Made by a program: the position numbers and the translations under genes. A DNA stretch of 64,000 nucleotides from Stenopsyche tienmushanensis (Eukaryota; Arthropoda; Insecta; Trichoptera; Stenopsychidae): assembly GCA_008973525.1 (NCBI GenBank), contig WACJ01000513.1, forward strand, positions 2,604,001 through 2,668,000, read 5' to 3'. Numbering within the stretch: the first letter of the stretch is position 1; each line of letters starts with the position of its first letter. This document shows, in pieces, positions 10,426-23,235 of this stretch. The notes under the pieces were generated by a model that saw only the letters and a program-made list of their open reading frames with translations, was not told the DNA's origin and did no database searches.

Positions 10426-13400
10426 ATACCCTGCATGCGTTGCAATGTCATAAGCGCTTAATAATTATTTGAAAAAAAACAACGCAATACGTGGTTTATT
10501 GCTTCAGGTCACGTGTAGCGCGAGCCAAAAGTCAAGACCCAAGATCCAAAAGTATATGCACACTTTCGTTTCGAGACCGAATTAACCACCGTATTGCCCC
10601 CACAGCCCAAACTTCATTTCACCAGATCAATATGCGCTAACATGGTGCATCCATACAATATTTTTACTATGCCTATATTATTCCCGTAAGTGTAAACAGT
10701 AAGTCGACAAAGTTTTATTGCAATCTGATCAACGGTATGGCAGCGCATTACATACGAACAAACAAATATTCATTTTTATATATTAAGTTTGTCTTGTGTG
10801 CGATAGAATAAATGCATTTTGTAAGGGGCTATGTAGAAAAATAAGACACGCATAATAAATTTGTACAACAAAATTCCGGGTCATATTTGAATCCCCTCGT
10901 ATATGCATATTTCTCAATTTCCAATAAATTTTATGGGATTTTTTTATCCTTTTCTTATAGAATTGAGTTCAAGATGACAAATTTTTAATCAAGAACAAAA
11001 ATATTCAACATCCATATTATGACCCGAGCTTAATCATATAGTCAATCGCTGCTCCATTTTTTTGTTCTTTGCACGCTCGGTTTGCATATCAAAAAGTGAA
11101 CGTAAAAGGGCCTCATTTATCTATTTTTAAATTAATTTTTGAATTGCTGACAATATCGAGTATCTTTTTTTGGTAGCCACTGTGCCATCCTGTAGACTGG
11201 TACATTTTTCGAGCCTCTGGGAATTCGTATCAATGACAGCCTCCATTAAAGCCAACATCAGGAAGCAATTAAATCGACGAGTTCGTGGGCGTCTTCGTGT
11301 TCTCAAACAAAAAAATCTATTTATGTTAATTGTGTTCGACTTCCTGATGCGGACTTTTACAGACGAATTCTTCACAGTGTTACCTTTTACCCATTAACAA
11401 TTAATTTACCTATTTAAATTTTTCGAGCCTCAAAACTCGGCCCGAAAAATGTCACGGGCGTCGATTAGCTCTAATCGATCGTATTTATCACAAATCTTCT
11501 ATAAAAAAGAATGCTTTGTATCCACAGCGTGTAAAACGTGTGCTGAAGAAGTTGCCACGACTCGGCAACTTACTTCAGAGTCTGAACTTTGAATGCTCCA
11601 AGTGTGTGAGTTATTGCCCACTTTAAATTATCACAATTCTCCGGGAACATTAGTTAAACACTCGGGGAACACAAGGAGGTGTGTCCTTACAAAGGTCCTT
11701 AAAGGATCCCACTCAAAAAACAATGAAACCGATCCTCGTGTCAAATAAGGGCGCCATTAACCAGTAATATTTTGATATTGTTTGCAGCGTTGGGGACACA
11801 CGGTCTATTTGCGTACACTTCCTGATGCTCCAATTCCAGATTATGGATGTCATGCTAATCTCCTACTTTGCCAGATTGGCGTGCTGAAATGGCGTTGAAA
11901 GCAGATTTTTGGAATCGAATAAATTCTGAGCTTTGGGCGAAATCACCACCCCAATCAATTCGCATAATCCCCGGAAGCATGCCGTTCATTTGATGACAAT
12001 ACGAATTTAATGTTGATTTATTTTTAAAGAATATGTCTTGATCATGCTGAAAAATATAGAAATGCTACATTTTATTTCAATAACGAATTAGCATTAATCC
12101 CCATGCAGCCTGAAAATTTACCCGGAAAATATCAATCAACCGCAATAGGATCCGATCCAATTCATCCTGGAATAATAGCGAACCCAGTGGTTAATGCATG
12201 GAATCGGAACATGAAAGTTCATTGGTCTAAATCCGCAATTAAATTAATGCATTATAAATTGGAAATATAATTTAAATATGCTGATATTTTCATATGATTG
12301 ATCGACAAATATTTTAAAGGCGAAGGAATCCGGCAGCAGAATTTGGAGCAGTGAGTTGTTTGTGTAATATATAATAAAATGGACTTGCTGCAAGTCTAGC
12401 ATTAGGATCATTAGCGTCTATGCATACACATTTCTTGATCAAATATTGGTCAAAATAGATCTACTTTTAATGTCTTCTGTAATTAATTAGGCCTTTGTTT
12501 AATTTGGCATAGGTTTTCATATCACGCACATACGTAATTTTCAGCAGTTATTCTTAAAATCAGCCTCTTCAATATGTAAAAAAAAAGGATTTTTCATCCA
12601 GTCAACTTCAAAATATCTTCAAATTGTATCCAATTATCCAAATTACATCATATTTCATACAAATCCGACATTTCGTCAAAGAAAGCTGGTCCCTACCGCC
12701 CACCAGTAGGCCAGCTTGATCTAAGACCACAATCTATGATACAAAATTAATGCTATTCCAATCAAATTTAATTTTTCAATATTCTTTTAAACGTGGATGG
12801 CATATGATCAATGTAATTGGTTTTATAAGATCGGACATTTCATATGAAAAAAAATATTTTAAAAAAATTGCAAGAGTTCAGTCTTAGTTCATATATAATA
12901 TTCCATTTATCATGAAAATCAATCAAATTGTATAAGAATAAGATTTTCATATTTGACCAAATGGCAGATAAAAAATATCATCCAGGTGTCCGAGTTTCAT
13001 TTTGACATTCATTTTGATGATCCATACGCATTGTGCTAAATCAATTTATGATTTTTAATACGCGAAATCGTTAATTAAGATTCGATAAGAATACGATTTG
13101 ATTTTTATGTCTGTTGTCATATTTTGCAAGAAAATATATTTTCAAGCGTACCTTATTTACGTAATTTCATATTGAAAAATTGGCTTTTGGTAGCTTTTTT
13201 GAAATTGAAATGCTTTTAATATAATTAGGAAATAATATTTTAACAAGCATTTATTTCAAATAAATAAAAACAATGTATATATTCATATAAACGCCTATAC
13301 AAAATAGGAAGCCAGAATTTAACCCACCTTGTCGATGCTCTCGTTGACATCATAATTGTTAGTAAAATCGTAATTATTGTCATTTTTGCGAATTTATAAA

Positions 13401-14150
13401 TATTTAAAAGCTTTCATAGACAAGTTTGCTTTAAAAAACACGTTAATAAATTATTCAGATGGTCGTTTCGGAGAGGAGCTCGAATGGGCAACGGCGTGAT
13501 GATGATGCTTCTGTCGATCTATTTAATTTCTTCTCAGTTTCAGCTTCAACTAGCACTTCAGATACTGGTAGTGTTCGTGTAATTAGCATGTCAACCACAT
13601 GTACTCCTTGTTCTACATCCCCATGCGCCGTGTGTCATATTTGCTAATAGACACTAGATCCTCGGGTGCTCACGGATAATGGCCTACCATTGCCATTTAG
13701 ACACTACCAACCGCTCGCACTCGTGAAATACGACCCACGTTTTTCATTGTGTCTTCCCTCAATGCCGTCTAGGATAATAGGAATGCTTCCTTGGAAAACC
13801 CTATCGGAATAATATTTTAATTTTGAATAATTTATGAAAATATTCGCACCAACAATGCATCCAGATAATGAACCGCGCTACCGTTATTATTTTTTTAAAT
13901 AAGCCCATTTTATATATTCATGCAGTATTGGGCAATATTTGTAAAATAAAATATTAATTTATTCAGGGCCGTAAATAGGGGGTGGCAAAGCAGGCACCCG
14001 CCACGGGCGCAACTGAGCTTGGGGCGCAAAACGAAGAAAACCGACCCAGTCGAAAGTTGCACATACTTTTAGCCAGCATAAGCCCGTAATAAAATAAAGA
14101 CAACAATATTTTCGACCGATTGTAAAATTTAAACAACCCACCCGATCAGG
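10426..14150. other. Long gene-free AT-rich stretch
   Basis: No spliced or unspliced coding unit is supported over 3.7 kb. Overlapping ORFs on both strands at 11127-11397 are mutual shadows. The 62-aa S/T-rich ORF at 13459-13647 has no supporting context. Confidence 0.45.
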
Positions 14151-14153
14151 CTT

Positions 14154-14423
14154 CTACGTTCTGTAGACATGTTCGGGTATGACTTTCAATCGCGATGCGA
14201 AAAGCGGACCAGTTAGACCCCCTGGCCTTGTGGCCACTCCATCCTGTTTTAGAGATTTTTGCGGCATTTTCGGGGATAAATTCATATCCGAGACAGTCAG
14301 TCGACAGTCATTCAATACCAATTTGTGGATTTTCTTCACCAGTTCTGGAGTGGTTACCTCATTTGGTCGACCACTGCGCTGTTCGTCTTGGCAGCTCGTA
14401 CGGCCTCGTCTAACCTTTACTTT
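14154..14423 (-). mobile_element. Mariner transposase N-terminal fragment fused to repeat C, interrupted by a hAT element
   Basis: The minus strand carries the linker and second helix-turn-helix of a SETMAR-type mariner transposase (V-K-V-R-R-G-R-T-S, D-E-Q-R-S-G-R-P-N-E-V, V-K-K-I-H-K-L-V-L-N-D). It then passes directly into non-mariner sequence containing P-K-M-P-Q-K-S-L-K-Q-D-G-V-A, which also occurs at 28388, 33080 and 54830. The 5' side of the fragment is split by the hAT element at 14432-15214 and resumes at 15223. Confidence 0.75.
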
Positions 14424-14431
14424 ACCATGAT

Positions 14432-15214
14432 TAGGGGTCCCAAATATTCGTAAAATCAATTATTCGAATATCGAATGTGAAATTGGTAAAATATTCGAAT
14501 ATTCGAGTATTCGAATATTTTATATATGTAGATGAAGGTGATTCAAATATAACCCGGAATTTTTCATTAGTGTTATTGTATAAAAATATAAATGGAGCAT
14601 CTTATTTTTCTATAAAGTTCCCTTCATTAGAAATAAATTTATTTCCTCAGGAAGGAAGGCTCTTGATCCCATCACACAAAGAGGGCGAGAAGTATCATCT
14701 TCTGTTGCGCAACGCGTTTTCTCGTAGACAAAGGCTAGAAATCAAGTGAAATTTTGAGGTTTTTGGTTTCAGCGAAATCAAAAGGATCAGAATTTTATTT
14801 ACTTTTCAGCAATACATATTTTAAAAAAAGTGCATTGAACGTTCTACTTTTAAGCTTGACCGTAATTTCATTTTTATTAAGCCTGCTGTTGAAAAAACCC
14901 TCTCAGTTGTCATTGAGTTTGTTTTTATCGACAGTATCTAAAATATCACCCTTTTTTTTTGGCATGAGCGATATTTTTGAATAGGTTTTTAATAAACTTT
15001 ACACAAATTCAATAAAATAATTTCAATAAACCTGGCATTTTTTTGCATTTCTGTGTTGCTATTTCGATTGGCAGAAGAACATCGAGCAATTTTCTTAAAA
15101 AATATATAACGAATAATATTCGATTAATTTTACAAATATTCGAATATACGAATATTGGAAAAGGGGCAAATATATTCGAATATCGAATATTCGAATATTC
15201 GATTGGGACCCCTA
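14432..15214. mobile_element. Non-autonomous hAT element with perfect target duplication
   Basis: This 783-bp element begins TAGGGGTCCCAAATATTCG and ends CGATTGGGACCCCTA. It is flanked by identical 8-mers ACCATGAT at 14424-14431 and 15215-15222. Both ends are packed with ATTCGAAT motifs, likely transposase-binding subterminal repeats. The interior has no hAT transposase domain that I can see. It sits inside a mariner relic, so it is the younger insertion. Confidence 0.9.
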
Positions 15215-15222
15215 ACCATGAT

Positions 15223-15615
15223 GTATTGTATTTACTATAACTCTATTAATAGGAATATCGATATGAAATATATGATCAGAATTTCATATGGAGTACCAAA
15301 TACATATCATGGTATTAATAGTAATTTTTTTTTAACAAATACCTTCTTCTATACGTTAGGACGGATACTTTTAAGATTATCTTCGTATATTATTTTTAAA
15401 TATTCATTATAATAATTATGGAGGGTCACCACGGGCGCTTCATACCCTCGTTACGTCTCGAATTTATTGCTCAATTGTTCAATATAATCATCTTTGACAT
15501 ATATGAGGCCTTGCGTCTGGTGATGAACGCGTCGCACACTGCATCTTTCAAATGTAATTTATTAAAAATTGGAAACAATTTATTTAACATTTTCGTCATT
15601 GTAAGCTATTAAATT
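15223..15615. other. Remainder of interrupted mariner relic and unassigned DNA
   Basis: This sequence continues the locus split by the hAT insertion, but no further transposase motif can be read. Otherwise nothing is recognised. Confidence 0.4.
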
Positions 15616-15623
15616 GTCTACAT

Positions 15624-16414
15624 CAGCGGTTCTTAAACTGGGGTCCGCGGACCCCGGGGGTCGGCGAAGACATTACTGGGGGTCCGCGAGAATATAAACA
15701 AAACAAAACATGTTTTTATGCGATAGATACGTTCCACGGGGATTCGCATATAAAAAATCGCATAAAAATATTTGAACTTCATAGAAAACTAAAGAATAGG
15801 TTTCATCATTTTTAAAAACCGCATAACTTCAAATAAATGAGATAGATTCTACCAGAAATTGCATAAAAAATAATATAAATAAAAACACAATACAAATTGT
15901 CATTCTTTTCTTTGTTTAAATCGTCTTTTTTTAAATTTTATCGGTAATTAAACTTCGTCATTTGGAGACATCCAATTTTTATGCTCGATTACTGATTTTC
16001 CGATGGCGATTTTATTTTTCTTGATTTCTAAGTTGAAGTTGAGATTTGCCTATCATGGTAGGATTTTGTCCATTCGCCAAGTAATCCCAAAATGCCAGTT
16101 TCTTATCAAGAATAAGCTTGCAGTTATAACTTGCAGTAGTATTTACTTATAATTTTTTTATGCGCATTCGCGGTCCATTATTTTTGAAAACCGCATAACT
16201 TCAAAATCGCATAAAAAAGATCCGCACAAAAAGATATTTTCGTCGAATTATTTACAGAAAACATTGTAAAACTATCTATTTTGACCACTATTCGGTCTGC
16301 AAAATAAAAAATATTCACGTGAGGATCCGCAAAAAAAATTGCTCAAGAGGGGGTCCGCGAAAGAAACTCTGCTCAAGAGGGGGTCCGCGGACTACGTAAG
16401 TTTAAGAAGCGCTG
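15624..16414. mobile_element. Non-autonomous hAT element with perfect target duplication
   Basis: This 791-bp element begins CAGCGGTTCTTAAACTGGGG and ends in the complement of CAGCGCTTCTTAAACTTACG. Both termini contain GGGGTCCGCGGAC. Identical 8-mers GTCTACAT flank it at 15616-15623 and 16415-16422. The interior repeats CCGCATAACTTCAAA and ATTGCATAAAAA motifs and is not coding. Internal relics of this family lie at 34680-34760 and 35460-35610. Confidence 0.92.
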
Positions 16415-16420
16415 GTCTAC

Positions 16421-16575
16421 ATCAATGGTACTTAAAATGGGACACAAACACTCCTGGGGGTCTGCAAAAATATAAAAAGCATCCTTATCTATCCTTGAAG
16501 AAGATATTTTCGTGGAATTATTTACAGAAAACATTAAAAGAAGATCTATTTTAGCCAATATTTCATCAATAAATA
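16421..16575 (+). mobile_element. Degenerate second copy of the 15624 hAT family
   Basis: Directly next to the intact copy, CAATGGTACTTAAAATGGGA and CTCCTGGGGGTCTGCAAAAATATAAA mimic its left end. GATATTTTCGTGGAATTATT plus ACAGAAAACATT matches the intact copy at about 16227-16265. Most of the interior is deleted. The young element therefore landed at the edge of an old relative. Confidence 0.75.
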
Positions 16576-17479
16576 TAATTAGGCTTTAGTCTTGTCAATC
16601 CCGAAATATAATATTCTCGAATGAAGACACAAAGACAAAACAAAGGAGTGACTGATAATACATATTTAATCTTTTCGCAGAAAAGTCGATGAATTTCGTT
16701 CGATTTCCGCCTTTGGCTCTTCGTCATCAATGCTGCTTATCGATCGTATCCGTGGTTTATTTATTTTTTATCCAAATCATTTTACTATATTGCTTCATTG
16801 CGCGTTCTTAATATAAATATTGGTCCATTCATCATCCGATTCGGTTGCTTTTGTGTTTTTATCCAACCGAATTGTGTTCATTATCACAATTTCCACATAA
16901 CTGTAGTCTTAATGGTCTATCGTCTCTGTGGCTGTTCCCCTATGGAAGTACTATTTTTCGATCACTTTCATGTCCGTATAACTATAATGTGGGAATATAA
17001 GGTGGAATTTTGTCGGGTAAGTCACCCCAGTGATTGATTCCCCGTTCGGTGTATGCATATACATGAGTAATTTAATGCATAGAAAGTTTGATCCTGAGAG
17101 TGATTAATAGTAATCCCGTGTGCGAGAGGACGAATACCATTTGATATTCATTATGATTTCACCCAATCCAAACATCAATTTCACACCAGATGGTTTAATA
17201 CGAATTTTATGCATGAGTTGTCAAAAATATTATCCTCTCACCTTTTGTTGGGGAACGACGGTGGCTGCGGGGGAATAGTGGATAAATGGCACAGCCTGTG
17301 TGGTGTGACAATCCACCAGCAGTGCACAACTACTGCCCACCATTCATCGTCAACCTCGACTAAATCTCAATTTAGGATATTCCCCTGAATATCACTTTCA
17401 AATTCAATTGTATTTATTAAAAATATGACTTTTTAAATTAAATGTGTTATTATGTTTGAAAAATGCATTTCATTATACG
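16576..17479. other. Gene-free stretch
   Basis: I see no supported feature here. Confidence 0.4.
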
Positions 17480-17620
17480 CATAGATCTGTGATTTAAGAT
17501 GGTCCCAAAGGAAGAAGTCTAAAGATGTTAAATCGCACGATCTTGAACAATGCCTTCAAATCGCTGGTGCAGAATGTCTATCATGACATGCGCTGTGTGT
17601 ATCCAGTTTAGACCACATGA
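17480..17620 (-). mobile_element. Mariner transposase scrap
   Basis: The minus strand keeps decayed versions of the blocks seen at 6511-6816: a HERFEG-like segment (CAGCGATTTGAAGGC), a TP-x-D-x-F-x-x-W-x-x-L-K-S stretch and the CHTAHA-like start. It is broken by frameshifts. Confidence 0.55.
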
Positions 17621-19239
17621 AGTTACTTATCATTACGCACATCACACATTTAAAGATCACATAATGCGCGAAACGCTTTTCTAGCAAAACACTGATTTTG
17701 AATACTTCGAATTTTTTTGAACAACTTCTGACACCACCGAATAATAAATTTACTCATAGCTGTCGTTTAACTGTTTTTTGATGAATTTGTGTCAAATAAC
17801 ATTTTTTTTATCCGGTACCCCTACAATAACAACATGCTGCTTACAAAATAGTTCATTAAAAAATGACTAAATGTAATTTAGAAAAGGCCAAAACAAAGGG
17901 CCTCAACTTGCGTGCCATACATACGGCGGTATGCCGTGCGTATATATCGCATACACATGTTTATGAAATGTTAGCCAACTATTTTGAATACATTTTTATG
18001 GGGCAGCGGAGTGTGAGATTTTTGTAAGATTTACTCGGGCGTACCCTTGTCTCGGGTGTGTACGAGCCACCCCCGCCCAGTGTGTATGAAATATATTGTC
18101 GGCTTTTATATTTTATAACGTGGGGTTTTGGCCCATGTAAATGTACTGAACATGTCGACGAGGCTTAGCGAATCCGTGATAGATGGTGCCTCGGCACACT
18201 CTGGCCCGTCTTTTGTGCACCGCGAGGAAGACGCCTTCCTCCACCTTTTTATAACGTCCATTCATCATATTTATATTTCGGAATGTGAGTGTGTTAAATG
18301 CAAATGAAAAAACACTGAGGCGCGAGCTTGTTCGGCCCAGGCTTGCCCTCCTCCCGCTGATTTACTACTGACTCTCAGACATTGACATCTTCATCCTGAT
18401 ATATTCTGTACACATATGATGGCAGTTTCATTGCCGAAACGTACCTTGCGAAGAAGCATTCGCTCTACCTTTAATTTATTTCGAAATTTACCTCTGTGAG
18501 ATATGTCTTTAATGGGTTAGCATTCCCTTCCTCTAAGATGGGACTAAGCATTGTTGTGAAGATAATGAAGATTTCACCAGCATAGGGGATCCTAAACATA
18601 TAATCTAACCCCCTTTAAGAAAATTATCATCAAATATCATAGTTGAAATCAATAATCGACACTTTGGTAGTCTATCCGGCCCGCGGGCCGCAACCGGCCC
18701 GCTTTTATGTAGTATCCAGCCCTTTCCATAAATGCATAAATATATCAAATCCATATTTGGCAAATTATTAAGAAACTATTAAACTATCAAAGTTGAATAT
18801 ATAACAACAATATAAAAAATAAATGACTTTATCGAATATAATTCATCGAAAAACCCTTTGTTTATATTATCCCTATATGTTGATAATTGACGGTTAAATA
18901 TTTTTTTTTTGCTAAATATGTAGATTAAAATGTAATGGAAAACGTCTGTAATGCAATTCTATGATTTTTACAACAGTATTAGTCAAACATTTCAGTGCGT
19001 TCCTGCGAGTATTGCCTAAAGGGGCAAAAATTGGTCCTCAAAGCCCTTGTTTATTTATTTTACAGATTTGTAATTTCATTGGATCAAAAACATTATCGAT
19101 TATTAATACCAAAATCAATGCATGGATTTTGACATTGACCAATAATGTAAAATATTATGTTATGCTAGTGTAGTGTGATATAAATGTTATCCCCATGCAA
19201 TGGCGCTACTAATTTGTGTAAATTTAATTCGCCAGATTA
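17621..19239. other. Gene-free stretch with a possible hAT end
   Basis: Positions 18665-18715 (TCCGGCCCGCGGGCCGCAAC followed by CGGCCCGC) resemble the GGCCCGCGGGCC ends of hAT elements of other animals, but no partner end was found. Otherwise nothing is recognised. Confidence 0.4.
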
Positions 19240-19462
19240 ACAACGATTTGTCGATCCGGTGGTGACGTGCAGGAAGTGGGAATCGTGATAGCCTTGGCTG
19301 CGGGAGAACGTCCTTCCCGCGGCCAGATCTCTCTCGCTCTCGTCTTCAATAAAGAAATTAGCTAAGACGCGATTGTATCTATTCGATACCCGATCACTTC
19401 GAGACCCGAGAGCAGCGCAGATTAGCGCAGACAGTTCGCCCCATCACGCAACAATGGTGTCA
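19240..19462 (+). mobile_element. LTR relic ending in tRNA-Leu primer site
   Basis: The core GATAGCCTTGGCTGCGGGAG-ACGTCCTTCCCGCGGCCAGAT is followed by TCAATAAAGAA and a 3' portion ending CATCACGCAACAA. At 19454 TGGTGTCAGAAG begins the primer site. It faces an inverted primer site at 19816-19843. Confidence 0.75.
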
Positions 19463-19775
19463 GAAGCTGCATATCTTCCGTTTGGGGCAGTTATATTCCT
19501 CTCCAATTATTATATTTATTCATCCTTAAGCAATCATATAATTTCTAATTATTGTATGCTGCTCAACATAAGGATACAATATCATTATCATGATCATCAT
19601 TCATAGTACATGACTAAGTTTGACACTGAACGTCTTAATTATAATGTAAGCCTTTCACTATCATTCAATAATTTGTGGTCAATAAATTCACTACCGTTTT
19701 TGTATCAATAATCATTAATACGTCTTCAAGTTAGTAAGACAAACGCCTTTTATATCATCTCTAACTATTAAAACC

Positions 19776-19850
19776 TTATAATAAATTAATAAATATCCAT
19801 AAAGCCGAGAGATCCCACTTCTGACACCAATGTTGCGTGATGGAGCGGTG
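19776..19850 (-). mobile_element. Inverted LTR end and primer site
   Basis: CCCACTTCTGACACCAATGT followed by TGCGTGATG is the reverse complement of the LTR end plus primer site at 19440-19462. Two LTR-to-leader junctions thus face each other across 350 bp with no gag or pol between them, which implies a rearranged or inverted pair of insertions. Confidence 0.65.
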
Positions 19851-21275
19851 GCACTTTCGGAGCAGAGTTCCCAGGCTGCGTTTAAAAATATAAATAATTA
19901 ATTTACATATTATAGTCATCATAAATCGTCCTACCGATAGATTTGAATCACATGATACAACATCATCCAGTCGTGACACACACGGTGAACTAACCTCATT
20001 AGATGTTGGCTCATTGATGAAGGCGGGTGAAATGACACAAATTTGAATATGTAAAAGTGGAAAATGATTCACAAATACATTGTAAAATGTAAATAGAATA
20101 TAAATATGTGGGATCTTCGATTATGCACGAAAAGAATTGGTCCTACTGGCGCAGCTCTGGTACAAGGGGAAATAAGTAGCACTTAGGAAAGGTTCAGACC
20201 TTACAAAGGATGGACATAACTACTCAAAACACAACGGTGGGTCCTGTGTTTTACCATTTTTAGTACTCACTTGAGCGTTACGACACCATCGGACGATTGT
20301 AAGGGAGCTTCGGAACATAGTGCCGGCTGAATCCAATTGTGATCCCGGACCCATCCGTATCAAATGATCCACTTTAGATTCAACACGGATACACCGCCGG
20401 CCCACCGCAAAACCCTGCAAAAACTACTAAATTATGGATATGCGCATACATGGATCAACTTCTGCCTTGTCATAATTTTTCCTATTACCCCGCGGGAGGG
20501 AGCCTGGATGCGCCCATCCACAGATACGGAAAACGAATTTAATCTCACCATTGGTCGTATTTGTGGACTTTTCTCTATCTCAGAATGAAATGCGTTCAAT
20601 AAATGAGCTATCGTTTGATTGTTAATACGATTATGTACGTTTTGTGTGTGAAATATGACAGATTACTTAGAATCACATCGAAGATGAGCGAACATTCAGA
20701 TTCAATGGTTCGAAATGACTTAATATTCCATAGGAACGATCGAGGCGCTTTACAGAAATACCCGGCATGCGCTTGCAAATCTATAAATATCCAATAATTC
20801 TGTGACGCTCGTTGGGCAATTTAAATATTTCATTTTGAAAAGCACGTCCTTAGATTATTAAAGCTTGTATGAACAACGGACCAGTACGTCAATTGAACAC
20901 AAAACAATGGGCAATATTGAATATCTTGACGCACGATCTCACAAACACACCGCATATGTGCGCTCGGAGCACGAACATATTGATGAAACACTTCCTAGAA
21001 ATAATGGACTTATTTATAGCCGATGTGTAAAATTTAGGTCACATTTCGTTTCAGATTTGCAATCAGAATTCAGCGAACTGTTTGCTTCAAATTTGTATCG
21101 GGTGCTAAGATGTACGGGCGCCGAAGAGCTTAATTAATCCTCTCAAAGCGCGAAGCGTTTATTGATATCCGAATACCAATACACTGCACGAGCTCACCTT
21201 TCATAGTCTTACTAATTTTAAAGCTAAATATGAGTTAATATCAATCGATAAATGTAAAAATCTGAAAAATCGATA
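19851..21275. other. Gene-free stretch
   Basis: ORFs of 60-98 aa occur on both strands without domains. About 20950-21010 has a weak copy of the CGCACAT-TGTGCG repeat (see 4661-6420). No gene is supported. Confidence 0.4.
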
Positions 21276-21923
21276 CAGGGGACTGTCCTATCAGAATTAA
21301 ATTTTTAAATTCCTTTTTTGAACACGATTGACATGACATCTCAAGTTCTAATCAACTGATTTACTTCAAATTTGGTACAAATATTTGTTATATAATATTC
21401 CATTATCTTTACCAAATTTATATCGAAATTTTATTTTAAACTATTTTTAAAAAATATAATTAAACTGTCAAAAAATAAGGTCAAAATATGTTTTTTTTTT
21501 AAACTGTAGCCATTGTGTAAAAATAAAATAATTTTATTTCTATGAGGTAGGGACTATAACTATATTGTTATTAATTGAGAATATTTTTATTTTTTTGTAT
21601 TTAAAATGACAAAAGGGCTTAAAACCTTGTCAACTAGAACACATTCGATTTTTTACGCTGTTAAAAAGTTTAAAAAAGTGTAAGACTTTATAATATATTT
21701 TTTAAATTTAATTTTTTTTTGGATATTTTAAATATGTCAATAAATATCCAGTAAAAAAAATTAAAATTTTTAGTTAATATTTTATGGCAATTAAAAAAAC
21801 ATCCAAAATTTGTGCCTCTGGACTAGAATACCCCCTTATTTATGATCACATACCTATATACCATATTTGGCTTGTTAATACAAAGCATATATATAAAAGT
21901 ACAATTAATTTAACAGTCCCCTG
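21276..21923 (+). mobile_element. Family Q element with terminal inverted repeats (copy 2)
   Basis: The 648-bp segment begins CAGGGGACTGTCCTATCAGA and ends TAACAGTCCCCTG, giving an 11-bp terminal inverted repeat CAGGGGACTGT. The interior carries the 300-bp conserved block found at 1540, 35090 and 48690. No transposase is encoded. I could not see a clear target duplication. Confidence 0.7.
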
Positions 21924-23084
21924 CAAAACTAAGACCTCTTCATATCCATTCATAGGATTCTTCTTATCTATCTATACGTAGGCGTAAAAATAAGGATATT
22001 TTTTTGGAAACGGAAAAAATATTAGGGTGTAAAAACATATAAAAACCCAAGGACTATTTTAAGAAGTATTAATTTGGAAACCCCACAACAACTAGCATTT
22101 GTGGTGAAGTGCGAGCGAAACGACCGGATGTCGCTATTTCACAAGTGCCATATACAATTAAGTCCACGTTGGGATATTTGAATGGTCCACGGTTTAAGCC
22201 GCTGAACAGACTATAAAAATGCAAATTGAAAAGGAATGCGATTTGCATGAATAATTAACCGTATGAAGCAACAGCGCTTTCAAAACATCAGATCCTTTAA
22301 TATTTTCGCGAATATTCGGCCATCGGTCAAGGGGCGTAAGTCGCGGAAAAAACTTAAATCCGGGTGTGTAAGCGTCGGGTTTTTACTCAGGGCGCATTTG
22401 TTGTATCGCTTTTCTCGACATCCCCATTTGGCCAAGGGTGGTGTGATGTAGGTTTTCATCGCGGTCAACTGTAGTCCGTAAAAGAAATCCCTTTTGATGG
22501 AGTCGCCCCCGCTGCGCCCGCCCGAGGATGGGGGCGCTCACCCCCCCGGGCCGTGACGTGAACGATAACGTCCCGACAAGAAATGGGCGGACTTTCAATG
22601 AAGTCCTGGTAACACTTTGTGTTTGGTTGTCCCCTTTTATGCCGGAACAACCGGCAGATAGCGCTGCTGGTCTTACTTATATGGATCTACGTCGGTCTTG
22701 GTCTTGCAGAGCCGCAGCCGAGACTTGCTCAGGGCTGAAAATAAAATAAAACGGGAAAAAGTCGTAAAGGCCACAATTGAGCCCATCGACAAGCCTTAAG
22801 CGTGCTTAGTTATCGAGAGACAAGCGAAGATTGAAATATAAATATTATACTAGAACACGTGACGTATGAAAGTGAATCATGGCGAAATAACTCTAATTTA
22901 CACACAAAATGTTGTTGTCAAAAACATCCATTTTTAAAGACATAAAAGCATTGGGATAATGAAATTGAATATTTTAAGCGCTTTAAGGATGATCAGTGTA
23001 TGAACGCCAAAATTTTGACATTCATATTATCAATTTATTTGCATTTGCATTTAAACCCCGGCTTGAAAATGCTATTAATTTATG
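21924..23084. other. Gene-free stretch with a local GC-rich patch
   Basis: Positions 22495-22560 are unusually GC-rich for the window, and short ORFs on both strands overlap there as shadows. No gene is supported. Confidence 0.4.
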
Positions 23085-23235
23085 CAGAATGATCGTTAAC
23101 GTGAACACAAAAAAAGCAAACAGCCGAGGATAGTCTTGGTTGCGAGAACGGTATTCTTCCCGCAGACTCGTTTGTAATCTCGTAGCTGTGATCTCTTCTC
23201 GCTTTGAATAAATCACCCCAATTCTTTCACTCAGC
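23085..23235 (+). mobile_element. Possible worn LTR core
   Basis: AGTCTTGGTTGCGAGAACGG, TATTCTTCCCGCAGACTCG and a downstream GAATAAATC follow the order of the LTR core and its poly(A) signal, but many positions differ. The assignment is tentative. Confidence 0.35.

Noticed and set aside
22495..22560. GC-rich patch as a CpG island or promoter
   Set aside because: It is too short, and no exon or transcript feature lies nearby.
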